Positions 15,803 to 22,854 of a stretch of 29,247 nt of DNA are shown piece by piece (within the stretch, counting starts at the first letter, position 1; each line of letters begins with the position of its first letter). Under the pieces are notes generated by a model. That model searched no databases, was not told the origin of the DNA, and worked only from the letters and a program-made list of their open reading frames with translations. Position numbers and translations under genes: made by a program. Source of the stretch: JBOHUX01 sp050734915. Lineage in GTDB: Bacteria > Chloroflexota > Dormibacteria > Dormibacterales > Dormibacteraceae. The stretch is from positions 1-29,247 of the forward strand of contig JBOHUX010000005.1 in the NCBI GenBank assembly GCA_050734915.1, read 5' to 3'.

Positions 15803-16198
15803 TCAGTCCGGTCGAGCGGGTGGCGCTGCCTGGCTCAGGTGCAGACTCGCGAGCATCCAGCCGCCGCCGTCGCGCACGAACACCTGCGTGACCCGGAACT
15901 GGCCGTCGGCGGGGCGACCCTGGTAGGTCGCCCGCTGCGTTTGCCTGCCAATCGCGATGGCGGTCTCCCCGAAGTCGCGAACCTCGACGTCGTCCCAGGC
16001 CAGTGAGCTGGTCACCAGACCGCCCCCCCGGTAACGGTCGAGCCATTGCCCCTTGTCGAGCACGAAGCCGAACGGACCCACCAGCCGGAAGTCGGCGGCG
16101 GCGATCTCTTCGAGGGTGGCAGTGTCGGCCTTCTGCTCCGCCTCGGCCCACCGCTCCCCGAGCGCCAGGATCTCTGCGCGGGTGTCGCCGGTCATCAT
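15803..16198 (-). CDS. NTF2-like / SnoaL-DUF4440-type small protein
   Basis: A 131-residue protein with the NTF2-like cone fold pattern: helix EILALGERWAEAEQKADTATLEEIAAADFRLVGPFGFVLDKGQWLDRYRG cut into the usual long helix and loop, then strands LAWDDVEVRDFGETAIAIGR, GQFRVTQVFVRDGGGWMLASLHLS. This matches nuclear-transport-factor-2 family or DUF4440 proteins; no specific ligand or reaction can be assigned. GGAGGT lies just before a double ATG at 16198/16195, which settles the start even though the frame remains open upstream to 16492. Convergent with the binding-protein gene. Confidence 0.8.
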   Translation of the reverse strand: MMTGDTRAEILALGERWAEAEQKADTATLEEIAAADFRLVGPFGFVLDKGQWLDRYRGGGLVTSSLAWDDVEVRDFGETAIAIGRQTQRATYQGRPADGQFRVTQVFVRDGGGWMLASLHLSQAAPPARPD

Positions 16199-16492
16199 TT
16201 CACCTCCCTTTCGCACGGAGCCTTCTTTCCAATGATCGGCGCCCCCTGGATGGCTCTCCGGGTGGCGCCTGAGCCTGGCCACCGCCAGGTCGATCGCGAC
16301 TGCGGGCCCGCCATCCCGTGCCATTCTCCTTACAAGGGCGAGAGCCTGTGGAGGTTCCACCCGCGGACGCCTTGTCCCGACGGCGCTGTCGATTGCCTCC
16401 TGGCGGGCAGGGCTCTTCGCCGCCGTCCGCTCGACGCTCTTCTCCAGGGCCTCGAAGTGCTTTCGAACTCTGCTCACGGACAGGCGCCTCAA
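16199..16492 (-). other. Unassigned open stretch between the PIN toxin and the NTF2-like gene
   Basis: A TTG at 16492 overlaps the PIN gene's stop as TTGA and opens 98 codons that run in frame, without a stop, into the NTF2-like gene. The translation begins MRRLSVSRVRKHFEALEKS and is helix-rich and basic through LALVRRMARDGG and AIDLAVARLRRH, then becomes less protein-like. It may be a genuine third gene of the toxin-antitoxin unit that has lost its stop, an N-terminal fusion to the NTF2-like protein, or chance. In another frame a stop occurs exactly at the NTF2 ribosome site, so a frameshift is possible. I recognise no family. Confidence 0.3.
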
Positions 16493-16893
16493 GGCTGCAG
16501 GAGCTTCAAGAAGTCACCGGGCGTCTGGATCGGGAGCTTTGGCGCCAGGCTGAGCAGGTCGCGGTCACCACTGACCAGAATCGCCGCGCCGGATGTGGCG
16601 AGGGCAATGAGATAGTCATCGCCGGGGTCCCGGGAAACGTGAGGCGGCTGCGCCCGGTCTGCCCGCATCGACCCGGTTGCCCGCAGCAGCTCGATGAAGT
16701 CTGCCGCATCCCTGCTGGAAATGTGCCTTCGCAACTGCGGATGCGCGAACGCTCGGCCCAGTTCCAACAGCAACGCCTCTGAGATCACAAGATCGAAGGC
16801 GCCCTCGAGCCACAGGGCGATCAGGCGGCCAGGCGCTCCCGTCCTGGACAAGAGCGCAGACGCGAGCACATTGACATCGAGGACGGCCCTCAA
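16489..16893 (-). CDS. PIN-domain toxin of a type II toxin-antitoxin pair
   Basis: A 134-residue PIN-fold ribonuclease of the 'putative toxin component, PIN family' type. Metal-binding acidic residues are visible: Asp6 in MRAVLDVNVLASAL, Glu39 or Glu44 in ISEALLLEL, Asp92/Asp93 in DPGDDYLIALA and Asp110/Asp112 in SGDRDLL. The TTG start directly abuts the antitoxin stop (TAG then TTG), showing translational coupling. As in other such pairs, the toxin follows the ribbon-helix-helix antitoxin. Codon use is less GC-extreme than in the flanking transporter genes, which fits acquisition by transfer. Confidence 0.85.
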   Translation of the reverse strand: MRAVLDVNVLASALLSRTGAPGRLIALWLEGAFDLVISEALLLELGRAFAHPQLRRHISSRDAADFIELLRATGSMRADRAQPPHVSRDPGDDYLIALATSGAAILVSGDRDLLSLAPKLPIQTPGDFLKLLQP

Positions 16894-17127
16894 CTAGCGC
16901 CGGCGGCGGGGCCTGGTCGAGTGCTGCGCCTCAACGGCCAGCTTCAACGCCAGATCCTCCGGCATCTGATTCTCCGACCACAGCCGTTCGAGCAGCTCGA
17001 GGCCCAAGTCGCGACGTAGCGAGTCCTCGATCACCTCACTGTCACCCTTGCCCATCCGCACCGCTCGCACCTTCACCCACTTGAGAACCTCCTCATCGAG
17101 GGTGACGGTTGTACGAACTCTCGGCAT
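16894..17127 (-). CDS. Ribbon-helix-helix antitoxin
   Basis: A 77-residue protein starting MPRVRTTVTLDEEVLKWVKVRA, a classic ribbon-helix-helix N-terminus with the DNA-contacting beta-strand RTTVTL followed by two helices (about 9-45). The C-terminal half (LGLELLERLWSENQMPEDLALKLAVEAQ) would wrap the toxin, and the tail is Arg-rich. ATG 17127 is preferred because a -10 TATGAT ends 6 bases upstream, giving a leaderless message; an in-frame GTG at 17133 is the alternative and would overlap the promoter. An inverted repeat in the promoter spacer is the probable autoregulatory operator. Confidence 0.82.
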   Translation of the reverse strand: MPRVRTTVTLDEEVLKWVKVRAVRMGKGDSEVIEDSLRRDLGLELLERLWSENQMPEDLALKLAVEAQHSTRPRRRR

Positions 17128-17133
17128 CTTCAC

Positions 17134-17161
17134 ATCATAGCATCACTACGTGGTGATGCAA
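17134..17161 (-). promoter_or_regulatory. Toxin-antitoxin promoter with operator palindrome in the spacer
   Basis: On the minus strand, -35-like TTGCAT (17156-17161) and -10 TATGAT (17134-17139) are separated by 16 bases. The 20-base inverted repeat 17140-17159 (arms GCATCAC and GTGATGC around 6 bases) fills that spacer. A ribbon-helix-helix protein bound there would block polymerase directly, the normal way such pairs repress themselves. Confidence 0.55.
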
Positions 17162-17178
17162 CAGCGACACATTTCGGC

Positions 17179-17263
17179 TTGCGCACTTTGCGTATCGCAA
17201 GATGCAGGGTGGCGGGGCAGGTAGACGGATGCGTACCGCAACTTGCGGTACGCTGATTGCGAG
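17179..17263. promoter_or_regulatory. Palindrome and TTGCG-motif cluster before the AAA+ ATPase
   Basis: A perfect 23-bp palindrome occupies 17231-17253: arms GCGTACCGCAA and TTGCGGTACGC around a single C. A shorter one lies at 17188-17200 (TTGCG, TAT, CGCAA), 48 bp away centre to centre. Further TTGCG copies start at 17179 and 17257. This looks like a multi-site operator. TACGCT at 17249-17254, inside the right arm, could be the -10 of a leaderless ATPase message. Confidence 0.55.
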
Positions 17264-18403
17264 ATGCCGAACCCCTTCGAGTTCTCCGATCCGGTGCTCG
17301 GGGACAGCTTCGCCGACCGGACCTCTGAGCTGAAGGCGCTGACCACGCGCATGATGGCCGGCCAGAACGTCATCGTCATCTCGCCCCGTCGCTACGGCAA
17401 GACCTCGCTGATCCTGAACGCTCAGGCGGCCGTGCGAAAGCGGGGCGGCCGGACTGGCATCGCCAACCTCTTCTGGTGCCAGACCCGCCAGGACGTTGCC
17501 CAGGAGCTGGCCAACGCCGTCATGCGGGGTCCGCTGGGCTGGCTTCGCGGCGGGATGGAGGAGCTACGCCGACGGCTCGCGGGCCTACCTGGGGCTTCCC
17601 TGTCCCTGGAGCATGACGGCTACCGTGTCAGCCTCTCGCCGATCAAGCCGAACAGCGATTGGACCGCTGAGATACGCCACGTCATGGAACTCCTTCACGA
17701 GGCGCACGCCGAGAAGCATCCGGTCAGCCTGGTTATCGACGAGTTCCAGAAGGTCGCCGAGATCGACTCTGCTCTACCCGGACTGTTCAAGAGCCTGACC
17801 GACCTGGAGCTGCGCGGCGTCAGCCTCGTTCTCTGCGGCTCCCGCCGCCACGTCATGCACGAGCTTCACTCCGGGCCCGGCGCCCCGCTGCTGGGCGTTG
17901 GGGAGCTGATGACTCTGGACCTTGTTCCCGAAGCGGACATGATCGCCTTCGTCCAGGCTCGAGCCGAGGCGGAGGGCAAACGCGTCTCTGCCGAGGCGGC
18001 CAGGTTGCTCTTCGAGCGGGCGCGGGGGGTGCCGGCCTATGTCCAGCGTCTCGCCTTCGAGGCGTTCGAAGCCGGAGGAAAGGTCATCGATGAGGTGGCC
18101 GCCGAACAGGCCGTGGCCACCGTGCTGAAACGCGAGCGCCAATACTTCGAGGTCATCTTCGAAGACCTGACGCCCAACCAGCGGCATCTCATCCGCGCGC
18201 TTGCGATCCAGCCCACGCGGACCGTCACATCGCGTGACTTCATCGACCGCGCGCGGCTGCGGGCCGACTCCAGCTCGCAGCGGGCCCTGTCAGCACTTGA
18301 GGCCGCCGAGAAGGTGGAGCTTGGACCCGATGGTTGGCAGGTGTCCGACCCGTTGTTCGCGCTCTGGCTCGCAAGGGGCGGCGCCGCCGCCGAGGGCGAA
18401 TAG
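17264..18403 (+). CDS. AAA+ ATPase (ATPase_2/archaeal-type) with C-terminal winged-helix-like region
   Basis: A 379-residue P-loop ATPase of the ATPase_2 type. It opens with NPFEFSDPVLGDSFADRTSELKAL, typical of this group, then Walker A SPRRYGKTSL (40-49), Walker B VSLVIDEFQKV (Asp159, Glu160) and a sensor-1-like SLVLCGSRRHVM (187-198). The lid follows (ARGVPAYVQRLAFEAFEAG), and the last 90 residues (LTPNQRHLIRALAI to VELGPDGWQVSDPLFALWL) look like a winged helix. The ATG at 17264 is chosen over an in-frame TTG at 17243 because the latter lies inside a perfect palindrome. It is divergent from the toxin-antitoxin pair. Related proteins are common on mobile or defence-associated islands, but no function is established. 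Confidence 0.82.
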   Translation: MPNPFEFSDPVLGDSFADRTSELKALTTRMMAGQNVIVISPRRYGKTSLILNAQAAVRKRGGRTGIANLFWCQTRQDVAQELANAVMRGPLGWLRGGMEELRRRLAGLPGASLSLEHDGYRVSLSPIKPNSDWTAEIRHVMELLHEAHAEKHPVSLVIDEFQKVAEIDSALPGLFKSLTDLELRGVSLVLCGSRRHVMHELHSGPGAPLLGVGELMTLDLVPEADMIAFVQARAEAEGKRVSAEAARLLFERARGVPAYVQRLAFEAFEAGGKVIDEVAAEQAVATVLKRERQYFEVIFEDLTPNQRHLIRALAIQPTRTVTSRDFIDRARLRADSSSQRALSALEAAEKVELGPDGWQVSDPLFALWLARGGAAAEGE

Positions 18404-18424
18404 GGATCGGTTGGAGGCTCGAAA

Positions 18425-18612
18425 GATGAGGCGTCGCACTGCAACCTCAAGGACTGGGTCTCGATCGATGAGTTGGAGCTGGAGATCCATTTCGTCAGGG
18501 AACGTCGTCCTCTCCCACAGCTCCCGATCGGCCGAGAAGTTCATGCCCGGGATCAAGGTCCTCATGGCCAAGAACTACATCGACAACCTCGCCGAGGAGG
18601 TCTCGAAGGGGC
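18425..18612 (+). pseudogene. Serine recombinase fragment (frameshifted remnant)
   Basis: A broken piece of a resolvase-type serine recombinase. One frame reads LKDWVSIDELELEIHFVRE up to about 18500; the protein then continues in another frame as NVVLSHSSRSAEKF and GIKVLMAKNYIDNLAEEV to about 18612. Together they match the stretch of large serine recombinases around 'EIHFVKE..LVLS..S.SSEKF..GIKVLMAKNYIDNLSEE..KG'. A deletion of about two bases within AGGGAACGTC explains the shift. Nothing of the catalytic Ser region or of the DNA-binding C-terminus remains. It sits between the AAA+ ATPase and tRNA-Ser, the expected scar of an old integration. Confidence 0.65.
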
Positions 18613-18693
18613 ATGTGGCCATCCTTCGCGCCCTGGGGCCCGGGTCTACGATGTCGCGACACAGAGTCCTCGATGTCCTGAGACAGGACGAGA

Positions 18694-18785
18694 TGGCGGA
18701 GAGGGTGGGATTCGAACCCACGATAGGGTTGCCCCTATAACGGTTTTCGAGACCGTCGCCTTCAACCGGGCTCGGCCACCTCTCC
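18694..18785 (-). tRNA. tRNA-Ser(CGA)
   Basis: Reading the minus strand: acceptor 5' GGAGAGG pairs with the 3' CCTCTCC, the discriminator G and an encoded CCA follow. The anticodon loop CTCGAAA gives CGA, reading UCG. A long variable arm (TATAGGGG, then CCCTATC) confirms a class II tRNA, and GGTTCGAATCC is the T-arm. Length is 92 bases. It lies 43 bases downstream of tRNA-Asp and is probably co-transcribed with it. Confidence 0.95.
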
Positions 18786-18828
18786 ACGCGGGGTCGGGCT
18801 GCGGCCCCAGCAGGCCGAGGGGGTTCGG

Positions 18829-18907
18829 TGGCGGTCCCGACCGGATTCGAACCGGCGTTCTCGGCCTTGACAGGGCCGCGTGTTTGGCCAGGCTACACCA
18901 CGGGACC
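18829..18907 (-). tRNA. tRNA-Asp(GTC)
   Basis: Minus strand: acceptor GGTCCCG pairs with CGGGACC, discriminator G and an encoded CCA. The anticodon stem CGGCC/GGCCG encloses CTGTCAA, anticodon GTC for Asp. The T-arm GCCGGTTCGAATCCGGT is canonical. Length is 79 bases. It is first in a two-tRNA unit with tRNA-Ser. Confidence 0.94.
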
Positions 18908-19231
18908 ATTGGGGCCAGCGCGTAAGTTTATCAGCTTGCTTCCGGGTGGGAATCGGACCGTATCCCCTCCGGCCCGCATGACGTTACCATGACGTGGTTC
19001 CTCCCCATCCCGCTATCATGCTTTCATCCTCCGCATGGTCAGGACCGACCTCGATGACCATCCTCGCGGCCGGCGCGCCCGCCCCTTGTGCCGGCGCCGC
19101 GACCGCCTCTCCGGGTAACCTCTTGGTCCATCGCGGACGGCCGGGCGAGGACCGCTCGAGCGAGCCCCGCCGCCGCGCCATCGAGCTCCGCGCCCGGTCC
19201 GGGCACGGCCTGAACGGAGGCCCGCCGATCC
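18908..19231. other. Intergenic region between tRNA-Asp and the PBP gene
   Basis: No convincing gene is seen in these 324 bases. It should hold the tRNA promoter (minus; an AT-rich GATAAACTTACG lies about 20-30 bases before tRNA-Asp) and the PBP promoter (plus). A TATCAT at 19014-19019 is a possible -10, and CATGACGT occurs twice (near 18977 and 18989), 12 bases apart. An open frame of 81 codons at 18994-19239 overlaps the PBP start, but its sequence is not protein-like. Confidence 0.4.
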
Positions 19232-21439
19232 TTGTCTGAACGACGCCCGAACATCCCTCGCCGCGCCAGCGCCAGGCACGGCGGGCGGTCCGGCGCCCAC
19301 GCCGCCACGCTGCCCCGGCGCTCGGCGGCATGGCTCGGCGCCCACAAGGTGGCCATCCTGGGCGCCTGTGCGGTCTTTCTCGCCCTCATCGCGGGATACG
19401 TCTGGTACACGCTCCGCGACCTGCCCGGACCGGGCGAGACCGCGCTGGCGGCGGGGTCCATCAACGTCTACGACCGGAGCGGCCAGCTGATCGAGCAGCG
19501 GAGCCAGAACGGCCAGTACCACATTCCTCTCAAGCTGTCGCAGATGGGCAAGTGGGCCCCGATCGCGATCCAGGCCGCCGAGGATCGCAAGTTCTACCAC
19601 GAGGGCGCCATCGACTGGGCGGCCGAGCTGCGCGCGGCGGCCGTTGACCTGCGGCACCACTCCTTCGCCCAGGGCGGCAGCACGATCACCCAGCAACTGG
19701 TCAAGATCCAGCTTCTGACCCCCCAGAAGTCGATCCTTCGCAAGGTCCAGGAGGCGATCCTGGCGGAGGCCCTCAATCAGCGCTACTCCAAGGACCAGAT
19801 CCTGGAGATGTACCTCAACCGAATCTACTTCGGGCACGGCGCATACGGCATCGGATCGGCCGCCAAGACCTTCTTCGATGAGAGCGCCGACCAGCTCACC
19901 CCGGCCCAGGCCGCCTTCCTGGCGGGGTTGATCCGGGCCCCCAGCACCTATGACCCGCAGGTCAACTTCAACCTCGCCCGCGACCGCCAGCTGTACGTGC
20001 TCGGGGGGATGGTCAAGATGCACGCCCTGAGCCCCGCCGAGGAGCAGCAGGCGGCGCAGGTGGACATCAAGAAGCAGCTCCAGTACACGGTCGCCTACCG
20101 GCGGAGCAAGGCTCCCCAGTTCGTGGACTACGTGATCGGGAAGCTGGAGCAGCAGTTCGGCGCGGCGGCCGTCCAGCAGGGCGGCTTCTCCATCTACACG
20201 ACGCTCGACCTCCATCTCCAGCAGCAGGCCGAGCAGGCGGTCAAGCGCGGGATCGCCCAGCTCGGCGGCACCAACATCAACAACGGCGACCTGATGGCGG
20301 CCAACCCCAAGACCGGGGAGATCCTGACCTGGGTGGGCTCGGCGGACTACTACAACAACGCCATCGCGGGCCAGTACGACGTCCTCCTCTCCCCGCGCTC
20401 GCCGGGATCCTCCTACAAGCCCTACGACTACGAGGCCGCCCTCAAGGACCACACGATCACGCTCGCCACCCGCCTCAAGGACACCCCCTTCGACGTCAAC
20501 GGATACAAGGTGGTGGACTTCGACAACTCCTACCTGGGGAAGCTGAGCGCGCGCCGGGCGCTGGTCCTTTCCCGGAACATCCCGGCCGTCCGGGTCGGGC
20601 AGAAGGAGGGGATGGACCGCATCAACGCGCTTATGCGGCAGCTGACGGGCTGGACGGGGAGCGTGGACAACTCGCTGTGCGGCGCCATCGGCTGCACCCA
20701 CCTCACCATGCTGGCCCAGGTCCAGGGCTACCAGGTCTTCGCCAACCAGGGCACCAAGGTGCCCTTGATGTCCATCACCAAGATCGTGGACGGCCACGGC
20801 AGCACGCTCTTCCAGCAGACGCCGGGCCAGCAGGACGGCATCCAGCAGGTGCTTACGCCGGCCGAGGCGTACCTGATCACGGACGTCCTCAAGCACTACC
20901 AGGACCAATGGCACCTGGGCTTCACCCGCCAGATGGCGAGCAAGTCCGGCACCAGCGGGGGCAGTCAGATCGGCGTCCACAACGACGCCTGGCTGATCGC
21001 CTACAACCCCAACGTCGTGGTCGGCGCCTGGGGGGGCAACACGGCCCCCAACGGCAAGGGGCAGACGATCAGCGCCTTCGGGGTCAACGTGGGTCAGGAG
21101 GTCCTCGCCCGCTTCGTGAACGAGCTGCCGAACACCTGGCGCAGCTGGTACCAGCGGCCGGCCGGGATCGTGGATGGCCACGGCTGCCCCGGCCAGCCGG
21201 ACGCGTCCCACGAGATCTTCCTGGACGGCACCCAGAACGACTCCGGCTGCACCGCCCCCACCCCCAACCCGACTCCCAGCTCGACGCCCAGCCCGAGCGC
21301 GAGCCCCAGCCCCGTGCCGAGCGCGCCGCCGAGCCCAACCTCTCTGCCCAGCGTCTCCCCGACCGCACCGGTCTCGCCTGCGCCGACCCTTCCCCCCAAG
21401 CCCGGCGTCGGGACCGGCCCCAGCCTTGCGCCAACCTGA
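19232..21439 (+). CDS. Class A penicillin-binding protein (bifunctional transglycosylase/transpeptidase)
   Basis: A 735-residue peptidoglycan synthase. A basic cytoplasmic tail precedes one membrane helix (about 38-60). The GT51 domain has catalytic Glu117 in AAEDRKFYHEGAIDW, then QGGSTITQQLVK (147-158), and a second conserved region with RIYFGHGAYGIGSAAKTFF. The transpeptidase domain has SxxK as SSYK (Ser393), SxN as SRN (447-449) and KSGT (571-574). The last 65 residues are a Pro/Ser/Thr-rich tail, probably spanning or binding the wall. The TTG at 19232 has GGAGG 11 bases upstream, a little far. It is followed by the cNMP-binding/ParA-type gene. Identity is secure; PBP1a-like naming would be arbitrary. 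Confidence 0.93.
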   Translation: MSERRPNIPRRASARHGGRSGAHAATLPRRSAAWLGAHKVAILGACAVFLALIAGYVWYTLRDLPGPGETALAAGSINVYDRSGQLIEQRSQNGQYHIPLKLSQMGKWAPIAIQAAEDRKFYHEGAIDWAAELRAAAVDLRHHSFAQGGSTITQQLVKIQLLTPQKSILRKVQEAILAEALNQRYSKDQILEMYLNRIYFGHGAYGIGSAAKTFFDESADQLTPAQAAFLAGLIRAPSTYDPQVNFNLARDRQLYVLGGMVKMHALSPAEEQQAAQVDIKKQLQYTVAYRRSKAPQFVDYVIGKLEQQFGAAAVQQGGFSIYTTLDLHLQQQAEQAVKRGIAQLGGTNINNGDLMAANPKTGEILTWVGSADYYNNAIAGQYDVLLSPRSPGSSYKPYDYEAALKDHTITLATRLKDTPFDVNGYKVVDFDNSYLGKLSARRALVLSRNIPAVRVGQKEGMDRINALMRQLTGWTGSVDNSLCGAIGCTHLTMLAQVQGYQVFANQGTKVPLMSITKIVDGHGSTLFQQTPGQQDGIQQVLTPAEAYLITDVLKHYQDQWHLGFTRQMASKSGTSGGSQIGVHNDAWLIAYNPNVVVGAWGGNTAPNGKGQTISAFGVNVGQEVLARFVNELPNTWRSWYQRPAGIVDGHGCPGQPDASHEIFLDGTQNDSGCTAPTPNPTPSSTPSPSASPSPVPSAPPSPTSLPSVSPTAPVSPAPTLPPKPGVGTGPSLAPT

Positions 21440-21463
21440 GCAGGTCCCCCGTGAGTGAGCTCG

Positions 21464-21503
21464 GATGAACTCGGATCGAGTTCATCAGGGGGCTCCCTAT
21501 AAT
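21464..21503 (+). promoter_or_regulatory. Promoter with 23-bp palindrome before the cNMP/ParA-type gene
   Basis: A consensus -10 TATAAT lies at 21498-21503, ending 9 bases before the GTG start, so the transcript would start at or almost at the GTG. The -35 zone is covered by a palindrome, 21464-21486, with perfect 10-bp arms GATGAACTCG and CGAGTTCATC around GAT. A protein bound there would interfere with polymerase. It could also act as a hairpin after the PBP gene, but no T-run follows. Confidence 0.6.
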
Positions 21504-21512
21504 GGCGCAGGC

Positions 21513-22793
21513 GTGAGCGAAGCCGAGGCACAACGCAAGGGCCCGACGCCCCAGGAGCTGCGCAGCCGGTTCGCCGCCCTGAGCCGGGTGGCGATCCTGT
21601 TCACCCTGCCCGACAACCTGCTCCGCGCGCTGGCGCGCCAGCTCCGCCCGGCCGTCGTCACCAAGGGCACGGTGGTCATTCGCCAGGGGGACCCCGGCGA
21701 TGCGCTCTACGTGATCGAGGAGGGCCGCTGCGAGGTCGCCGTCGAGGAGGCCCCCGGCCACACCATCACGGTCGCCTTCCTGGGCTCGGGCGACTTCTTC
21801 GGCGAGATGGCGCTGGTCTCGGAGGACCCGCGGTCGGCCTCCGTGCGGGCGCTCGAGGACTGCCGGCTGCTGGTCCTCGACCGCCAGACCCTCTACGCGA
21901 CGCTGCCAGCCGACTCGGAGGCGCTGATCGACCTCGTCGCGCTCGCCGAGCAGCGCAAGGCGACCCTGCAGAGCGTGGTCGCCCACGCGGGCGCGGTGGC
22001 TCCCCAGCAGACCGCGACCACGATCGCCGTCTACTCTCCCAAGGGGGGCGCCGGCAAGACAACGCTGGCCGTCAACCTGGCCGCCAGCCTCACCCGCGCG
22101 CACCCGGGGGAGGTGCTCCTGTTCGACCTCGCCCTGCCCTACAACCACGCGGCGCTGATGTCCAAGCTGCTCCCCACCTCGAGCCTGGGGCTGGTCTCCC
22201 AGTCCCCGCCCGGCAACTTCGAGGAGGCGCTGCTGAGCAGCATCCTCCACCACCCCAGCGGGATGATGCTGCTGCCCGGCGTCCTCAAGCCCGAGGAGGC
22301 GGACCTGATCACGCCCGAGCTCCTGATCCGGGCCATCACCCTGCTCCGGGGGGCCTTTCGATACATCGTCTTCGACCTCGGCGTGGCCATGACCGAGAAC
22401 CTGCTCACGGTCCTCGACCACTCGCAGAAGATCGTCCTCATCGCCACCCCCGAGCTCTCCACGCTCAAGGACATCACCGACGTCTTTCGGATCTTCTCCA
22501 ACATCCTCCACATCGTTCCCAGCCAGGTGCTGGTGGCGATGAACGTGAAGTCCCCCCGGGCGGTGGTGTCCCGCGAGGACCTCGAGCGCAGCCTGCAGCA
22601 GGAGGTGGCGATCGAGATCGGCTATGACGGCGCCAAGCCCGACCAGGCCGCGGTCCGGGGCGAGCTGCTCATCCTCAACGACCCCAGGAGCTCGATCAGC
22701 CGCGGGGTCCAGGCCCTGGCCGAGATCCTCGAGGGGCGGACGGATCCCGCCCGCCGGGAGCGTAAGCATCCCTTCCGGTTCAAGGTCGGCTGA
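21513..22793 (+). CDS. Cyclic-nucleotide-binding domain fused to a ParA/MinD-type ATPase
   Basis: A 426-residue, two-domain soluble protein. Residues about 25-150 are a CRP-like cNMP-binding domain: GTVVIRQGDPGDALYVIEEG, then the phosphate-binding cassette GDFFGEMALVSEDPRSASVRA (93-113). There is no helix-turn-helix. From about 168 comes a ParA/MinD/CpaE-type ATPase with the deviant Walker A SPKGGAGKTT (175-184), a Walker A'-like LLFDLAL (202-208) where family members often have D, and FRYIVFDLGVAM as Walker B. The end is basic. It may be a nucleotide-controlled positioning or assembly ATPase. GTG 21513 is preferred over ATG 21465, which lies inside the palindrome upstream of the -10. Next to PBP and the Fe-S carrier, without an obvious pathway link. 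Confidence 0.85.
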   Translation: MSEAEAQRKGPTPQELRSRFAALSRVAILFTLPDNLLRALARQLRPAVVTKGTVVIRQGDPGDALYVIEEGRCEVAVEEAPGHTITVAFLGSGDFFGEMALVSEDPRSASVRALEDCRLLVLDRQTLYATLPADSEALIDLVALAEQRKATLQSVVAHAGAVAPQQTATTIAVYSPKGGAGKTTLAVNLAASLTRAHPGEVLLFDLALPYNHAALMSKLLPTSSLGLVSQSPPGNFEEALLSSILHHPSGMMLLPGVLKPEEADLITPELLIRAITLLRGAFRYIVFDLGVAMTENLLTVLDHSQKIVLIATPELSTLKDITDVFRIFSNILHIVPSQVLVAMNVKSPRAVVSREDLERSLQQEVAIEIGYDGAKPDQAAVRGELLILNDPRSSISRGVQALAEILEGRTDPARRERKHPFRFKVG

Positions 22794-22854
22794 CTCTGCC
22801 GGCACCCCGTTGCTGGTAGAGTTGAGCCCGACCCTCCAGGAGGTTTCCAACCCC

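Noticed and set aside
18613..18693. Hairpin GTCCT/AGGAC and TGTCGCGACA downstream of tRNA-Ser as a terminator
   Set aside because: Short stem and no T-run; may be chance.
19034..19117. Small plus-strand frame after a possible -10 at 19014
   Set aside because: 27 codons, Arg-rich and without protein-like pattern or ribosome site.
19016..21211. Minus-strand open frame of 731 codons opposite the PBP gene
   Set aside because: Shadow of the PBP coding sequence, whose motifs are complete; low-complexity translation.
21465..21512. ATG 21465 as start of the cNMP/ParA gene
   Set aside because: It lies inside the palindrome and upstream of the TATAAT, so it would not be on the likely transcript.
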